A DNA stretch of 64,000 bases from Fusibacter sp. A1. Its GTDB lineage: Bacteria; Bacillota; Clostridia; Peptostreptococcales; Acidaminobacteraceae. The stretch spans positions 124,001-188,000 of the forward strand of contig NZ_QQWI01000008.1 of assembly GCF_004125825.1 (NCBI RefSeq), given 5' to 3'. The notes under the pieces are model-generated. The model searched no databases, had not been told where the DNA came from, and saw only the letters and a list, made by a program, of their open reading frames with translations. Within the stretch, counting starts at the first letter, position 1, and every line of letters starts with the position of its first letter. This document shows positions 28,001 through 36,805 of this stretch, one piece after another. The translations under genes were made by a program, and so were the position numbers.

Positions 28001-28030
28001 AGCCCCCTCAACCGAAAGGTTGAGAGGGCT
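28001..28030 (-). terminator. Terminator of the membrane LuxR gene
   Basis: AGCCCCCTCAACC and GGTTGAGAGGGCT (one mismatch) close on a GAAA loop. Read on the minus strand it is followed by TTTTTAGT, directly after the stop of the LuxR-type gene. Confidence 0.85.
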
Positions 28031-28038
28031 AATCGCAG

Positions 28039-28911
28039 TTATTTCAACAGGTTCAAAAGTTCGACCTTGCTAGTGACATTTAGCTTTTTATACACATTGT
28101 TGATGTGGGTTTTCACAGTAGATAGGCTGATATGCAGCGCATCGCTTGTCTCCTGATAGGATTTGCCTTCTAAAAGACACTTGATGACCTCGCGTTCGCG
28201 ATTGGTGACCTTGAACTCAAGAAGAATATCCTCGTATTTGTTCTTCTGATCATAGTTGCTAGCCAAGTAGTTCTTAACCTCGCTGTTCACCACCACAGTG
28301 ATCAAAATCAACATTAAAGGTAGTGCCATAAAACCATAAGGTAGAAGATGATCCAAAAAAGGTACCTGAAAGATGATGATATCCGCCCCCACCAAAAACA
28401 GCGATACTGAAAAAATCACACTGTATTTCTTAAGCTTTTTTATATGCTCGTTGCTGAGGTACTCGCCGTTGAACCAAAAATAATAGATGATGTAGGCAAA
28501 AGAATAACCGACCAAAATGATAATAAAAAGATTCACCAAGGCGTAGCTAAAAGCGCTTGAGACTATTGCCACCAGCACATAACCTACAAAAAAAAGCCGC
28601 GTCTTCACATCCAGTTCCCTAAAGGTCATTGCAAAGATAAAGACCTGTATCTGATACATCAAGAGTCCACCAATAAACATTCCAAGAAGCAGAGCCGTTG
28701 CGCCAAGCCAAGCAGGCACGTCGCTAAGGTTTGTCTTGATATAAAGATTCAGTAAATGAAGACCCGTAATTGCAGCGATTCCTCCAATAAGATGAACAGC
28801 AGACCTTAGGAGCGCGTTTTTTCTTTTTCTGTCTATCAGCACAAGCCTGCTAAGAGCCGACATCGATGCTCCGATGCATAAGGCATAAAATATGATGATG
28901 ATATGGCTCAT
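28039..28911 (-). CDS. Membrane-embedded LuxR-type transcriptional regulator
   Basis: Protein of 290 residues: about seven predicted transmembrane helices over residues 1-215 and a C-terminal LuxR/GerE DNA-binding domain, FKVTNREREVIKCLLEGKSYQETSDALHISLSTVKTHINNVYKKLNV (about 228-275). The sensory membrane part has no recognisable domain. One-component regulators of this build sense something in or across the membrane and bind DNA while anchored. The start follows AAGGGGTATACTT. The NapH-like ferredoxin gene next door on the same strand is a possible target. Confidence 0.9.
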   Translation of the reverse strand: MSHIIIIFYALCIGASMSALSRLVLIDRKRKNALLRSAVHLIGGIAAITGLHLLNLYIKTNLSDVPAWLGATALLLGMFIGGLLMYQIQVFIFAMTFRELDVKTRLFFVGYVLVAIVSSAFSYALVNLFIIILVGYSFAYIIYYFWFNGEYLSNEHIKKLKKYSVIFSVSLFLVGADIIIFQVPFLDHLLPYGFMALPLMLILITVVVNSEVKNYLASNYDQKNKYEDILLEFKVTNREREVIKCLLEGKSYQETSDALHISLSTVKTHINNVYKKLNVTSKVELLNLLK

Positions 28912-28978
28912 AAGTATACCCCTTTTTCAATTTTGCTTACTTTTAATTCCATGTTAATTTCCTTTATTATGGCAGCCA

Positions 28979-29407
28979 TCAAACAGAACTGACTTCAAAA
29001 CTAAGTTTCTCTAGATTATGGTAATAATGCCCGCTTTCTGCTGTGAATCGCAGCACGGAGTAGTCGGGATCATCGATTCCATGAGGGTAATACGCCTCAC
29101 AACCATCAAACCATAATAGTTTTCTAGACGCTTCATCCCTCATCACCTCGGCCTTACCGACAAGCATCAATCCCATAAAATCGTTATCCGTATAATAGTA
29201 GACGCATGCTTTGTTATTATTTAGCAGCTGCTGAACTCTTTTAGACGAGGTATTTGTACTAAACCATATCCGATGAAGTCCGTCCGTCTTTAAATTCAGC
29301 ATCGCCTTTATGTTTGGATGCCCCTGCTCATCCACCGTACCAAGCATAGCGACTTTTGCGTTTTTTACAAGCGTCAAACAGTTCTCTATCATCGTATTCT
29401 TGTCCAT
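28979..29407 (-). CDS. Pyridoxamine 5'-phosphate oxidase-like (general stress 26 type) flavin protein
   Basis: Protein of 142 residues with the split-barrel FMN-binding fold: AKVAMLGTVDEQGHPNIKAML (about 14-35), HRIWFSTNTSSKRVQQLLNNNKACVYYYTD (about 40-70) and FMGLMLVGKAEVMRDEASRKLLW. Relatives bind flavin or F420 and are linked to redox stress. The start at 29407 follows AGGAGGGGAAGA; an upstream ATG at 29425 overlaps the site. It is monocistronic. Confidence 0.88.
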   Translation of the reverse strand: MDKNTMIENCLTLVKNAKVAMLGTVDEQGHPNIKAMLNLKTDGLHRIWFSTNTSSKRVQQLLNNNKACVYYYTDNDFMGLMLVGKAEVMRDEASRKLLWFDGCEAYYPHGIDDPDYSVLRFTAESGHYYHNLEKLSFEVSSV

Positions 29408-29501
29408 TCTTCCCCTCCTATGCACTCATGTAGTTAAATTATAGCATAATTCAATCTAAACAATGGACCAAGTAAACAGTAAATCATAGCAATGCACAAT
29501 T

Positions 29502-29531
29502 AAAAATAACCACAGAATAGTGGTTATTTTT
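29502..29531 (-). terminator. Terminator of the XRE membrane regulator gene
   Basis: AAAAATAACCAC and GTGGTTATTTTT form a 12-bp stem with a 6-base loop, about 40 bases past the stop of the minus-strand gene at 29574. Confidence 0.85.
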
Positions 29532-29573
29532 AGAGATTCTCATCAACTTCGCATGCTTTGCTTCAAAAACTAA

Positions 29574-30548
29574 TCAATCCGATTTTACTAATTGAACTAA
29601 ACCTACAATTGTTGCAAAGAGAACAGCTGCAACAGGCCAGACGATCCATGTGATATGCCAGTCCATGGTCCAAAAGCTCCATCCTAAATAAATTGCGACA
29701 ATCAGCGGCCAATACATCGTCGATACCTGCATACTTCTTTTACTGATAATTCTTCCTTCAGGTGAGAACTCTCCCTCGCCTAACAGGCAGTGATAGGAGC
29801 TTTGCGTCGAGCTAATCGGTATGAGGATAAAGACACCTATGCCGATTAATGCGATCAATAGAACCACCATCAGTAAGATCACAGTAGTAGAGGCTTCAAA
29901 GATTGCAGCTAGAATCAGTGGTATAGGCGATAAGATAAACAATAGCACTGATATTGACAAACCCTTGTGATACTTGCTACTGTAGGCTTCCAATTTTTCA
30001 CGATAGATACTCTCCACACCATACTCGAGTTCAAAAGTGCCTTCCTTAAATGCAGTGAGTTTTCTTGCGACATGACTGGTACTGATGATGATGACCACCC
30101 CAAATCCGATTAAAGCGAACATCAGGGTTATGCCGACACCAGTAATCACTTGAGTGCTCAACTGAATCGTAGGAAGTTGAGCAATTGCCAATAATACAAG
30201 TAGCGGAAGAACCGAAAATAATATGGCCAGTGTAGCAAACGCTGCTTTTCTCGACTGAGCCCCACTCGTTTCTACAAAATTTTGGGCATCTTTAATCGAC
30301 ACTTTGTCAAAACCGCTGTCTCCACTATCAGAACCCGCTTCAATTTCTTCAATTTCATCCTTTAAGAGGTAGTCAGTCGAAACACCGAAAATCTCTCCAA
30401 GCATGATGATCTTATTAAGATCCGGAATACTCATGGCGCCTTCCCATTTGGACACCGATTGACGGGACACATTCATCTTTTCTGCCAGATCTTCTTGCGA
30501 CCATCCAAACTGTTTTCGTAATCTGATAATCTTGTCTGCTAATTTCAT
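29574..30548 (-). CDS. XRE-family regulator with membrane domain
   Basis: Regulator of 324 residues: an N-terminal HTH_3 domain, LRKQFGWSQEDLAEKMNVSRQSVSKWEGAMSIPDLNKIIMLGEIFGVSTDYLL (about 9-62), a short acidic linker and four to five hydrophobic helices in two pairs (about 108-165 and 205-260, plus 280-315). Firmicutes carry many such membrane-tethered XRE proteins of unknown trigger. The start at 30548 follows AAGGAGTTGAAGAT. GCAACTG/CAGTTGC repeats upstream are a likely operator. Confidence 0.88.
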   Translation of the reverse strand: MKLADKIIRLRKQFGWSQEDLAEKMNVSRQSVSKWEGAMSIPDLNKIIMLGEIFGVSTDYLLKDEIEEIEAGSDSGDSGFDKVSIKDAQNFVETSGAQSRKAAFATLAILFSVLPLLVLLAIAQLPTIQLSTQVITGVGITLMFALIGFGVVIIISTSHVARKLTAFKEGTFELEYGVESIYREKLEAYSSKYHKGLSISVLLFILSPIPLILAAIFEASTTVILLMVVLLIALIGIGVFILIPISSTQSSYHCLLGEGEFSPEGRIISKRSMQVSTMYWPLIVAIYLGWSFWTMDWHITWIVWPVAAVLFATIVGLVQLVKSD

Positions 30549-30596
30549 ATCTTCAACTCCTTTTCGTTGTTTGTAGTCAAAGTATAGCATTTATAA

Positions 30597-30645
30597 CAGT
30601 TGCAAGCTATCAATCAGACTTTAAAATACCGCAACTGGCAGTTGC
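30597..30645. promoter_or_regulatory. Candidate operator of the XRE regulator
   Basis: GCAACTG (30631-30637) and CAGTTGC (30639-30645) form a near-perfect palindrome with a one-base centre, and a further CAGTTGCAA half-site lies at 30597-30605, 50 to 100 bases before the XRE start. Repeated half-sites at this position suggest autoregulation. Confidence 0.5.
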
Positions 30646-30706
30646 AATACACAAAATAACACCTAAAAGGGCAATTTGGAGTTACCTGCCTATATAAAAA
30701 TAAATT

Positions 30707-30730
30707 GGGACCATGCTTTCGCATAATCCC
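30707..30730 (-). terminator. Terminator of the PpiC lipoprotein gene
   Basis: On the minus strand GGGATTATGC and GCATGGTCCC pair (two G-U pairs) around a GAAA tetraloop, followed by AATTTATTTTT. It lies 14 bases after the stop of the gene at 30744. Confidence 0.75.
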
Positions 30731-30743
30731 AACTATCTTTCAT

Positions 30744-31688
30744 TTATTGATCGACCTGCTCGCTAAACAACTGATATTGGTTTGCCAGAACAGGATTAAG
30801 AATCTCCAGTCCGTTATCTTCTCTCAGTTGAACAAGTACTTTAGATGCTAAGTTCTGATCAGCATTCAAAATTTCTGAAGTTAAAATGGTCTCGATTTCC
30901 GGTCTCATCTCTTCAAAAGAAGGTTTTTCACCTTCGCCTGTCTTCATGATAATGTGGAATCCAAATTGTGTTTCAACAGGTACGTTTGTTACTTCGCCAA
31001 CTTCAAGAGCAAATACCGCATCTTCAAATTCCGCGACCATGGCACCTCTACCGAACGAACCTAACGCACCACCGTTAGCCCCAGAACCTGGATCCTGTGA
31101 AAACTCTTTTGCAAGTTCCGCAAAGTCCTCACCAGCATTGATTCGACTGATCAGGTCCTCAGCCTGTTTTTTCGCTTCAGCTTGTGCCGCGTCTGAGGCA
31201 TCTGCCGCTTGTATCAAAATATGACTGGCTTGAACATCCGGTTCGTAGTTGTCATAGTATGCTTGGATCTCATCAGCAGTCAACTCAGTGGAAGCCACAT
31301 AGTGTGTGATGAAAGCCTGTCTTTGAGCATCGAGGAGCAATCCCTTTTTCAGATCTTCTTCGCTATCAAATCCATTCATCTTGAGTGTCGCTTCAAAGTT
31401 GTCCTGATACTGGCTCTTGATACTTGCGATTCTTTCATCTACAAGGGTTGTCATCTCTTCAGTCACAGGTTCGACTTCTGCTAAAATACCGCCATCTACT
31501 AAATCAAGCATGCTTTGAAGACCCGCAGTCTTAATCAATTGATCGCTAAGCTCTGTTTCACTTAATGCACCCTGCTTGTAGTTCGCTACTGCCTCATCGT
31601 CTTTGACCCCTGTTGCCGTACACCCTGTAAAAGCGGCTGCCACAACAGCTACGATCATTAATACTACCAATTGCTTTTTAATTGCCAT
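30744..31688 (-). CDS. PpiC-type peptidyl-prolyl isomerase lipoprotein (PrsA/SurA-like)
   Basis: Exported folding factor of 314 residues. The start at 31688 is chosen because AGGAGG is six bases away. A signal sequence KKQLVVLMIVAVVAAAFTGC ends in a lipobox-like Cys at about 21, so it is probably a surface lipoprotein. A SurA-like N-terminal chaperone region is followed by a parvulin domain (about 165-265): ASHILIQA, FAELAKEFSQDPGS, GGALGSFGRGAMVAEFEDAVFALEVGEVT and FGFHIIM. It would help fold secreted proteins. No neighbour shares its transcript. Confidence 0.9.
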   Translation of the reverse strand: MAIKKQLVVLMIVAVVAAAFTGCTATGVKDDEAVANYKQGALSETELSDQLIKTAGLQSMLDLVDGGILAEVEPVTEEMTTLVDERIASIKSQYQDNFEATLKMNGFDSEEDLKKGLLLDAQRQAFITHYVASTELTADEIQAYYDNYEPDVQASHILIQAADASDAAQAEAKKQAEDLISRINAGEDFAELAKEFSQDPGSGANGGALGSFGRGAMVAEFEDAVFALEVGEVTNVPVETQFGFHIIMKTGEGEKPSFEEMRPEIETILTSEILNADQNLASKVLVQLREDNGLEILNPVLANQYQLFSEQVDQ

Positions 31689-31813
31689 ATCCATCCTCCT
31701 ATGATGATTTACTCCGATTTTTCTATCATACAGATAGTTCGTGAATAAATCATGAATAAATGGATTATTTTGCACATCTTTACTACTTTCATAGCCAATC
31801 CACTGCTTTATTA

Positions 31814-31858
31814 ATTGCGTTCGCAATCAATATGTGATATAATGATTGCGCGCGCAAC
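31814..31858. promoter_or_regulatory. Twin operators over the promoter of the marR-MATE operon
   Basis: ATTGCG-TT-CGCAAT (31814-31827) and ATTGCG-CG-CGCAAC (31845-31858) are two copies of one palindrome with centres 31 bp apart, about three helical turns. Between and within them lies a sigma-A promoter: -35 TTGCGT at 31815-31820, a 17-base spacer, and -10 TATAAT at 31838-31843. The first operator covers the -35 box and the second lies just after the -10 box, a layout for tight cooperative repression by the MarR protein encoded downstream. Confidence 0.8.
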
Positions 31859-31873
31859 TAAAAGGAGGATATT

Positions 31874-32335
31874 ATGTATAAACCATCGATAGGTAAGTAT
31901 ATTTCAGCTATTTACAGGCAACAAAGTATCGTTGTAAACCATCTGCTCCATGATTTTTCGTTTGGAAGCAGTCACTATCTGTTTCTAATAAACATACACA
32001 CCCATGAAGGCATCAACTTAAAAGAACTTGGAAAGCTTGTCATGATCGACAGAGCCAATACCACAAGAGCAGTAAAAAAATTAGAAGCGGACGGACTCGT
32101 TATCGCACTTGCTGATGAAACGGATAAACGAAACCGCAAACTCTACCTGACAGATAAAGGAAAACAAATCATGCCAAATCTCAGAACTAAACTTTCTGAG
32201 GTTTCCACCGTTTTGACTAAGGACATGACAGATGAAGAAATAAAACAACTCGAATCGCTGCTGATCAAATTATCCGGCAACGTTCAAGATGCGCTAAAAG
32301 ACATCAAGGAGGAAAACGCTCATGGCAACGACTAA
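31874..32335 (+). CDS. MarR-family regulator of the MATE efflux gene
   Basis: Winged-helix repressor of 153 residues, with INLKELGKLVMIDRANTTRAVKKLEADGLVIALADETDKRNRKLYLTDKGK (about 49-99) as the DNA-binding part. It starts behind AAGGAGGATATT and overlaps the MATE gene by 14 bases, so both are made from one message. The palindromes in its own promoter should be its binding sites. A substrate of the pump may be the ligand, as in other marR-efflux pairs. Confidence 0.93.
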   Translation: MYKPSIGKYISAIYRQQSIVVNHLLHDFSFGSSHYLFLINIHTHEGINLKELGKLVMIDRANTTRAVKKLEADGLVIALADETDKRNRKLYLTDKGKQIMPNLRTKLSEVSTVLTKDMTDEEIKQLESLLIKLSGNVQDALKDIKEENAHGND

Positions 32336-33701
32336 ACGAAGAGACTTAACCACAGGCGATATAAAACAGACCCTGACAACCCTTACCCTACCTATGATTT
32401 TCGGTGTTTTGGGAATCGTCGCATTCAACCTTGCTGATACGTATTTTGTAGGTAAGCTAGGCACCAGTCAAATGGCTGCGCTCACCTTTACTTTCCCTGT
32501 GGTTCTAGTGTTTAACAGCATCAACCACGGAATCGGAATCGGTGCGTCAGCTATCATCTCACGCGCTGTAGGAGAACACGATACCGAAAAAGTCGTAAGG
32601 CTATCCACCGACAGCTTAAGCCTTGGGGTCGTCTTTGCCATCATCGCCATGACCATCGGACTAACGACCATCGAGCCGCTATTTACCTTGCTAGGAGCCG
32701 ATCAGTCGGTCATGCCCTACATCAAGGAATACATGAGCATCTGGTACATGGGAGTACCCTTTATCGTCATTCCCATGATCGGCAATAATGCGATTCGTGC
32801 GCTAGGCGACACAAAAACGCCAAGCATTGTCATGATGGTCGCAGCAGGCGCAAATATCCTACTTGACCCCATCCTCATCTTCGGCTGGGGGTTTATTCCG
32901 GCAAGTGGCGTCAGCGGCGCAGCCACAGCTACAGTCCTTGCAAGGATGATCACCTTTGCGGTTTCACTTTATGTGCTCATCATACGAGAAAAGGTGATCT
33001 CACTTAAAGTCATTCACTATAAAGAACTCATCGATTCCTGGAAGAAGATCCTTTATATCGGACTACCCAATGCTGTGTCAAAAGTGATCATGCCCATCGG
33101 TCTCGGCATCATCACAGGCTTAGTGGCAACCTTTGGTACCACCGTTGTCGCAGGTTACGGTATCGCATCACGTATCGAATATTTCGCACTTACCCTAGTC
33201 AGCGCCCTATCTTCAGTGATACCTGTCTTTGTAGGGCAAAACTTCGGCGCAGGTAAAATCGATCGTATAAAAAAAGGCATCCTATCCAGCGAAAAATTCT
33301 CTGCCTTATCCGGCATAGTAACCTATGCGCTGCTATTCATACTGGCAAAGCCCATCGCAGGACTCTTCACTGACCAGGCGCAAGTTACAGATACAATAGT
33401 CTTGTACCTTCGCATCGTGCCCATCGGTTATGCTTTCCAAGGCGCTATCATGATCTTTAGCGGCGCGCTCAATGCTCTAAACAGACCGATCAAGGCAGCT
33501 ATGCTAAACTTAGTTCAAATGCTACTGATTTACGTGCCACTCGCGCTAATCTCATCAAGCTACCTTGGTGTAATCGGTATTTTTGTATCACTCATCGTAT
33601 CATATGTCATTGTTGGAATCGGCGGCCATATCACTTTGCACAAGGATATCGACCGGTTATCCGCTGAAGCTTCCTATCATAAAAACGAAAACATCCAGTG
33701 A
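32322..33701 (+). CDS. MATE-family multidrug efflux transporter
   Basis: Na+ or H+ antiporter of 459 residues with twelve predicted helices in two halves, DinF/MepA-like branch. The first half starts TLTLPMIFGVLGIVAFNLADTYFVGKLGTSQMAALTFTFPV, and NHGIGIGASAIISRAVGE and GDTKTPSIVMM are family blocks; the second half has VPVFVGQNFGAGKIDRIKKG. The start at 32322 lies behind AAGGAGGAAAACGCTC within the marR gene. It is likely induced when the MarR repressor binds a toxic compound. A terminator overlaps its stop. Confidence 0.93.
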   Translation: MATTKRRDLTTGDIKQTLTTLTLPMIFGVLGIVAFNLADTYFVGKLGTSQMAALTFTFPVVLVFNSINHGIGIGASAIISRAVGEHDTEKVVRLSTDSLSLGVVFAIIAMTIGLTTIEPLFTLLGADQSVMPYIKEYMSIWYMGVPFIVIPMIGNNAIRALGDTKTPSIVMMVAAGANILLDPILIFGWGFIPASGVSGAATATVLARMITFAVSLYVLIIREKVISLKVIHYKELIDSWKKILYIGLPNAVSKVIMPIGLGIITGLVATFGTTVVAGYGIASRIEYFALTLVSALSSVIPVFVGQNFGAGKIDRIKKGILSSEKFSALSGIVTYALLFILAKPIAGLFTDQAQVTDTIVLYLRIVPIGYAFQGAIMIFSGALNALNRPIKAAMLNLVQMLLIYVPLALISSSYLGVIGIFVSLIVSYVIVGIGGHITLHKDIDRLSAEASYHKNENIQ

Positions 33702-33721
33702 ACTTAAATTTCACTGGATGT
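33691..33721. terminator. Bidirectional terminator at the end of the MATE gene
   Basis: ACATCCAGTGAA and TTCACTGGATGT form a 12-bp stem with a 7-base loop. The left arm includes the MATE stop codon, and TTTTTTT follows. It also serves the convergent nitroreductase gene. Confidence 0.88.
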
Positions 33722-33739
33722 TTTTTTATGCCTCATTTG

Positions 33740-34240
33740 CTATAGATACTTGATTCTTGAAGGATCGAATCGGTCGACAAACCTATTGCTGTCGGCCATG
33801 ACAGGATAACCGATCGCAACCACCGAAAATACTTTGCTATCCTCAGTCAGTTCCAATAGCTCACTGATAAATCGCATGCGTTCCTCAAGAGGTGCAACCC
33901 CTAACCAGACCGCTCCTAAACCTAAATCTGTCGCTTCGAGCAACAAATTCTGTGTAGCGGCCGCTAAGTCTTGTTGCCAGTATTCAGGAAACTTCATGCG
34001 GCTTTCAGCAGCCACTACAACAATCGCCAGAGCAGATTCAGCGATGGGTCTCGAGTAGGGGCTCATCTTTGCAAGCGCGTTAAGCTTTTGGCTGTTTTGA
34101 ATTGCGATAAATTCCCAAGGCTGTTGATTCCCCGCTGACGGGGCCTGCATGGCAGCCCTTAATAGTGCTTCCACCTTTTCCTGTTCAACCGGTTTGTCAA
34201 GATATTTTCTGACGCTTCTTCTTTCATTGATGGTTTTCAC
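33740..34240 (-). CDS. Nitroreductase family protein
   Basis: FMN-dependent NAD(P)H oxidoreductase of 166 residues. Family blocks are RRSVRKYLDKPVEQEKVEALLRAAMQAPSAGNQQPWEFIAI (about 6-47), SALAIVVVA, AAATQNLLLEATDLGLGAVWLGV (about 92-115) and VVAIGYP. It begins at GTG 34240 behind GGAGGTGTGAA. It could reduce nitroaromatics or quinones. It lies just after the 14-gene cluster, 25 bases downstream of the PP2C gene and on the same strand, so it may be read through as a fifteenth gene. Confidence 0.9.
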   Translation of the reverse strand: MKTINERRSVRKYLDKPVEQEKVEALLRAAMQAPSAGNQQPWEFIAIQNSQKLNALAKMSPYSRPIAESALAIVVVAAESRMKFPEYWQQDLAAATQNLLLEATDLGLGAVWLGVAPLEERMRFISELLELTEDSKVFSVVAIGYPVMADSNRFVDRFDPSRIKYL

Positions 34241-34264
34241 TTCACACCTCCATTCTCAACCATA

Positions 34265-36805
34265 CTAAAAGCGTTTTTGGATGGTCAGTACATTCTTGCC
34301 TTCATGATATTTATATGCGACTTCGTCCATACTTTTTTTGACCATATAGATTCCTAAACCACCGATTTTACGGTCGTCCGCCGAAAGTGTCAAATCGGGA
34401 TCCTCAAGTTCCATCGGGTTATATGGAATCCCTCTGTCTGAAAACTCGATAATGGCACATGCCGGGTTTTCTTCGACTTTAAACGAAATTCCCACGTCTC
34501 CAACGCCTTCTGGCGTGCTCGCATACGCATAATGCGCGATGTTGACAAAAATCTCCTCTACTGCGATATTGATTTGAGTCATCACCTTCATCGGACACTG
34601 ATTCTTTTCAAGCTGCCCCGTAATAAAATCAAGCACCGTGTGCAGTTGATCCACCTGCGCAGGTAAATCGATCACTTCGATCTTACCCAGACCCTTGTAT
34701 TCAAATGCGAGCATCGTGATATCATCAAATTGCGGTGCGGCACCTACAAATGCGTCGATGTTGGTTTTGATACTGCCCAGTAGTTCAGTCAAAGTCGACT
34801 CCTTATTCTCATTTAATATAGTTTGTAGACGACTCTCCGCAAAGAGCTCATTTTCTAGATTTGTTGCTTCTGTCACACCATCGGTATATAGATAAATGAC
34901 ATCATCAGGCTCGAGCATGAGGCTCTGCTGTTTATAGTTGATGCCTTCCATTCCTGCAAGTACAAATCCTGCAGGAGCTTTTATCCATTCAAATTCGCCA
35001 TCTGACTTTTTGATAAGCGGTGGATTATGACCGGCATTCACATAATCGAACTTCCCTGTCTCAATCTCCAAAATTCCCATAAAGGCCGTCACAAACATTC
35101 CTGCATCATTTCCTTCACAAAGTTGATCGTTGGATTTTGTAAATACTTCAGCTGCCGGCATCCCAAGCTGGGCATAGTTTTTTATCAAGGTTTTCGTGAT
35201 GACCATAAACAGCGCAGCAGGAACCCCCTTGCCTGAAACATCTGCGATTACGATACCCAGATGTGTCTGATCGATTAAGAAAAAGTCATAAAAGTCTCCG
35301 CCCACTTCTTTGGCGGGTTCCATCGTCGCATAGATGTCAAACTCCTTACGGTCTGGAAAAGCAGGAAAGATATAAGGCAGCATACTCGCCTGTATTTTAG
35401 TCGCAACATCAAGTTCTGCGCCAATTCTTTCCTTTTCTGCAGTGACTTTTTTTAGGTTCTCAATATGGTCCACCAGATCCTTGGTCATCTTGTTGAACGA
35501 AGCTCCAAGTTCCTCGATTTCATCTCCAGTTTCAATTTCCACCTTATTGCTGAAATCTCCATTCGATATGATTTTCACTCCGTCATTGAGCATCAAGATC
35601 GGCTTCGAAATCTTCTTGGAAAATTTATTTGCCGCCCAGATAACCACTATACCGGTAGCAACAAACATACCTATAAGTATGATATTCGTATAAAAGGAAG
35701 CGTTGGCGATCTCGTTTTGTGTATCGATCGTAATTTCATCGATCACCATCTTGACTTCGGTCGCCCCCTCAATAATACTTGCGATATCCAAAACGGCAAT
35801 GTAATACCAGTTATTGAGTTCAATTTTATGAAAAAGTACATAGACAGGTAGTCCGTCAATTTCAGACAGGGAGACCCCGCTTGAATTTTCATTCATCAAA
35901 CTCACAATCTCGTCAGCCTTCGTGCCCAAAAAAACATTTGATCGATCAGCATTCTCCTCTGTCAAACCAGGTGCCGAAATCACGCGGCCCTGTTCTGCTA
36001 GCAGCATCGCATAACCGTTTCCGCCCATTTGGGCTGATAGAACACTTTGGTTGATGTCTTCAATAAGAACATCAAGCCCTATGATTCCTTTTAATTCTCC
36101 CCTTTGGTAATAAGGGGTTGCCATCGAAACCGTCAATCCTCTACCAAAACTATCCGAATAAGGCGGTGAAACATATAACCCGTTTAGTTGCTTGGGTTCG
36201 GTGTACCATGACTTGTTTCTTGCCTCATAAACAATGCCATGTGGTGCTTTGAGTGCCGCGTTTTCGTCGTACCCTATCGAAAACCCGGATTCATCACCGA
36301 TGTAAATACTGGTGATGATCCCCTTTTCGTTATTGATGGCTTCCATAAAGGGCAGTATGTTTCCCATAAGGTAAAGCTCGTCACTGACACTTTCAAGCTC
36401 TACATCCTCACCAAGTGCGTAGTGTATCGTTCTTCCATCCGACAACCCTTGATCCACTAACTCCTGGGCCGACTTTACCATAACAGGCATATAAAGGTCC
36501 GAATGATCATTGATATAGGTAATCGCAGTAGCGATAGCACTTAAATCCATAGCTATCTCATTCAACTGGCTATTGACAAGTTCACTGTTCTTTAAGATAA
36601 TCTGTTCCGAATCTTTAATGCTTTGACTGATTAGCAGGTTCTCACTGTTCGTTGAAGACTTCCTACCCATTTGATCTGTAGCACGTTCAACAATATCAGC
36701 CGAAAAATAACTGCTGATCTGAAAGATGACAATGTACATCAAAAGACTTGATAAAGAAATAGACAGCATGATTCTTACGATTTTACTTTTAATTCCCCGT
36801 TTCAA
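34265..36805 (-). CDS. Cache-HAMP-PP2C phosphatase fused to RsbW-like kinase domain
   Basis: Membrane switch protein of 846 residues. TM1 about 10-32, an extracellular double-Cache sensor about 33-365 (WYTEPKQLNGLYVSPPYSDSFGRGLTVSMATPYYQRGELKGIIGLDVLI), TM2 about 370-392, HAMP about 393-445, a SpoIIE/RsbU-type phosphatase about 480-690 (GGDFYDFFLID near 500, VIADVSGKGVPAALFMV, YVNAGHNPPL, YLYTDGVTEATN) and an RsbW-type GHKL domain about 715-846. The latter keeps the N-box EEIFVNIAHYA and the DRGIPYNP box, so it should bind ATP. One chain thus has both the phosphatase and the kinase activities of a partner switch acting on STAS proteins; two STAS genes lie upstream in the same run. The start is TTG behind AAGGAGAGGATTTGA and overlaps the preceding gene by 17 bases. 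Confidence 0.9.
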   Translation of the reverse strand: MKRGIKSKIVRIMLSISLSSLLMYIVIFQISSYFSADIVERATDQMGRKSSTNSENLLISQSIKDSEQIILKNSELVNSQLNEIAMDLSAIATAITYINDHSDLYMPVMVKSAQELVDQGLSDGRTIHYALGEDVELESVSDELYLMGNILPFMEAINNEKGIITSIYIGDESGFSIGYDENAALKAPHGIVYEARNKSWYTEPKQLNGLYVSPPYSDSFGRGLTVSMATPYYQRGELKGIIGLDVLIEDINQSVLSAQMGGNGYAMLLAEQGRVISAPGLTEENADRSNVFLGTKADEIVSLMNENSSGVSLSEIDGLPVYVLFHKIELNNWYYIAVLDIASIIEGATEVKMVIDEITIDTQNEIANASFYTNIILIGMFVATGIVVIWAANKFSKKISKPILMLNDGVKIISNGDFSNKVEIETGDEIEELGASFNKMTKDLVDHIENLKKVTAEKERIGAELDVATKIQASMLPYIFPAFPDRKEFDIYATMEPAKEVGGDFYDFFLIDQTHLGIVIADVSGKGVPAALFMVITKTLIKNYAQLGMPAAEVFTKSNDQLCEGNDAGMFVTAFMGILEIETGKFDYVNAGHNPPLIKKSDGEFEWIKAPAGFVLAGMEGINYKQQSLMLEPDDVIYLYTDGVTEATNLENELFAESRLQTILNENKESTLTELLGSIKTNIDAFVGAAPQFDDITMLAFEYKGLGKIEVIDLPAQVDQLHTVLDFITGQLEKNQCPMKVMTQINIAVEEIFVNIAHYAYASTPEGVGDVGISFKVEENPACAIIEFSDRGIPYNPMELEDPDLTLSADDRKIGGLGIYMVKKSMDEVAYKYHEGKNVLTIQKRF

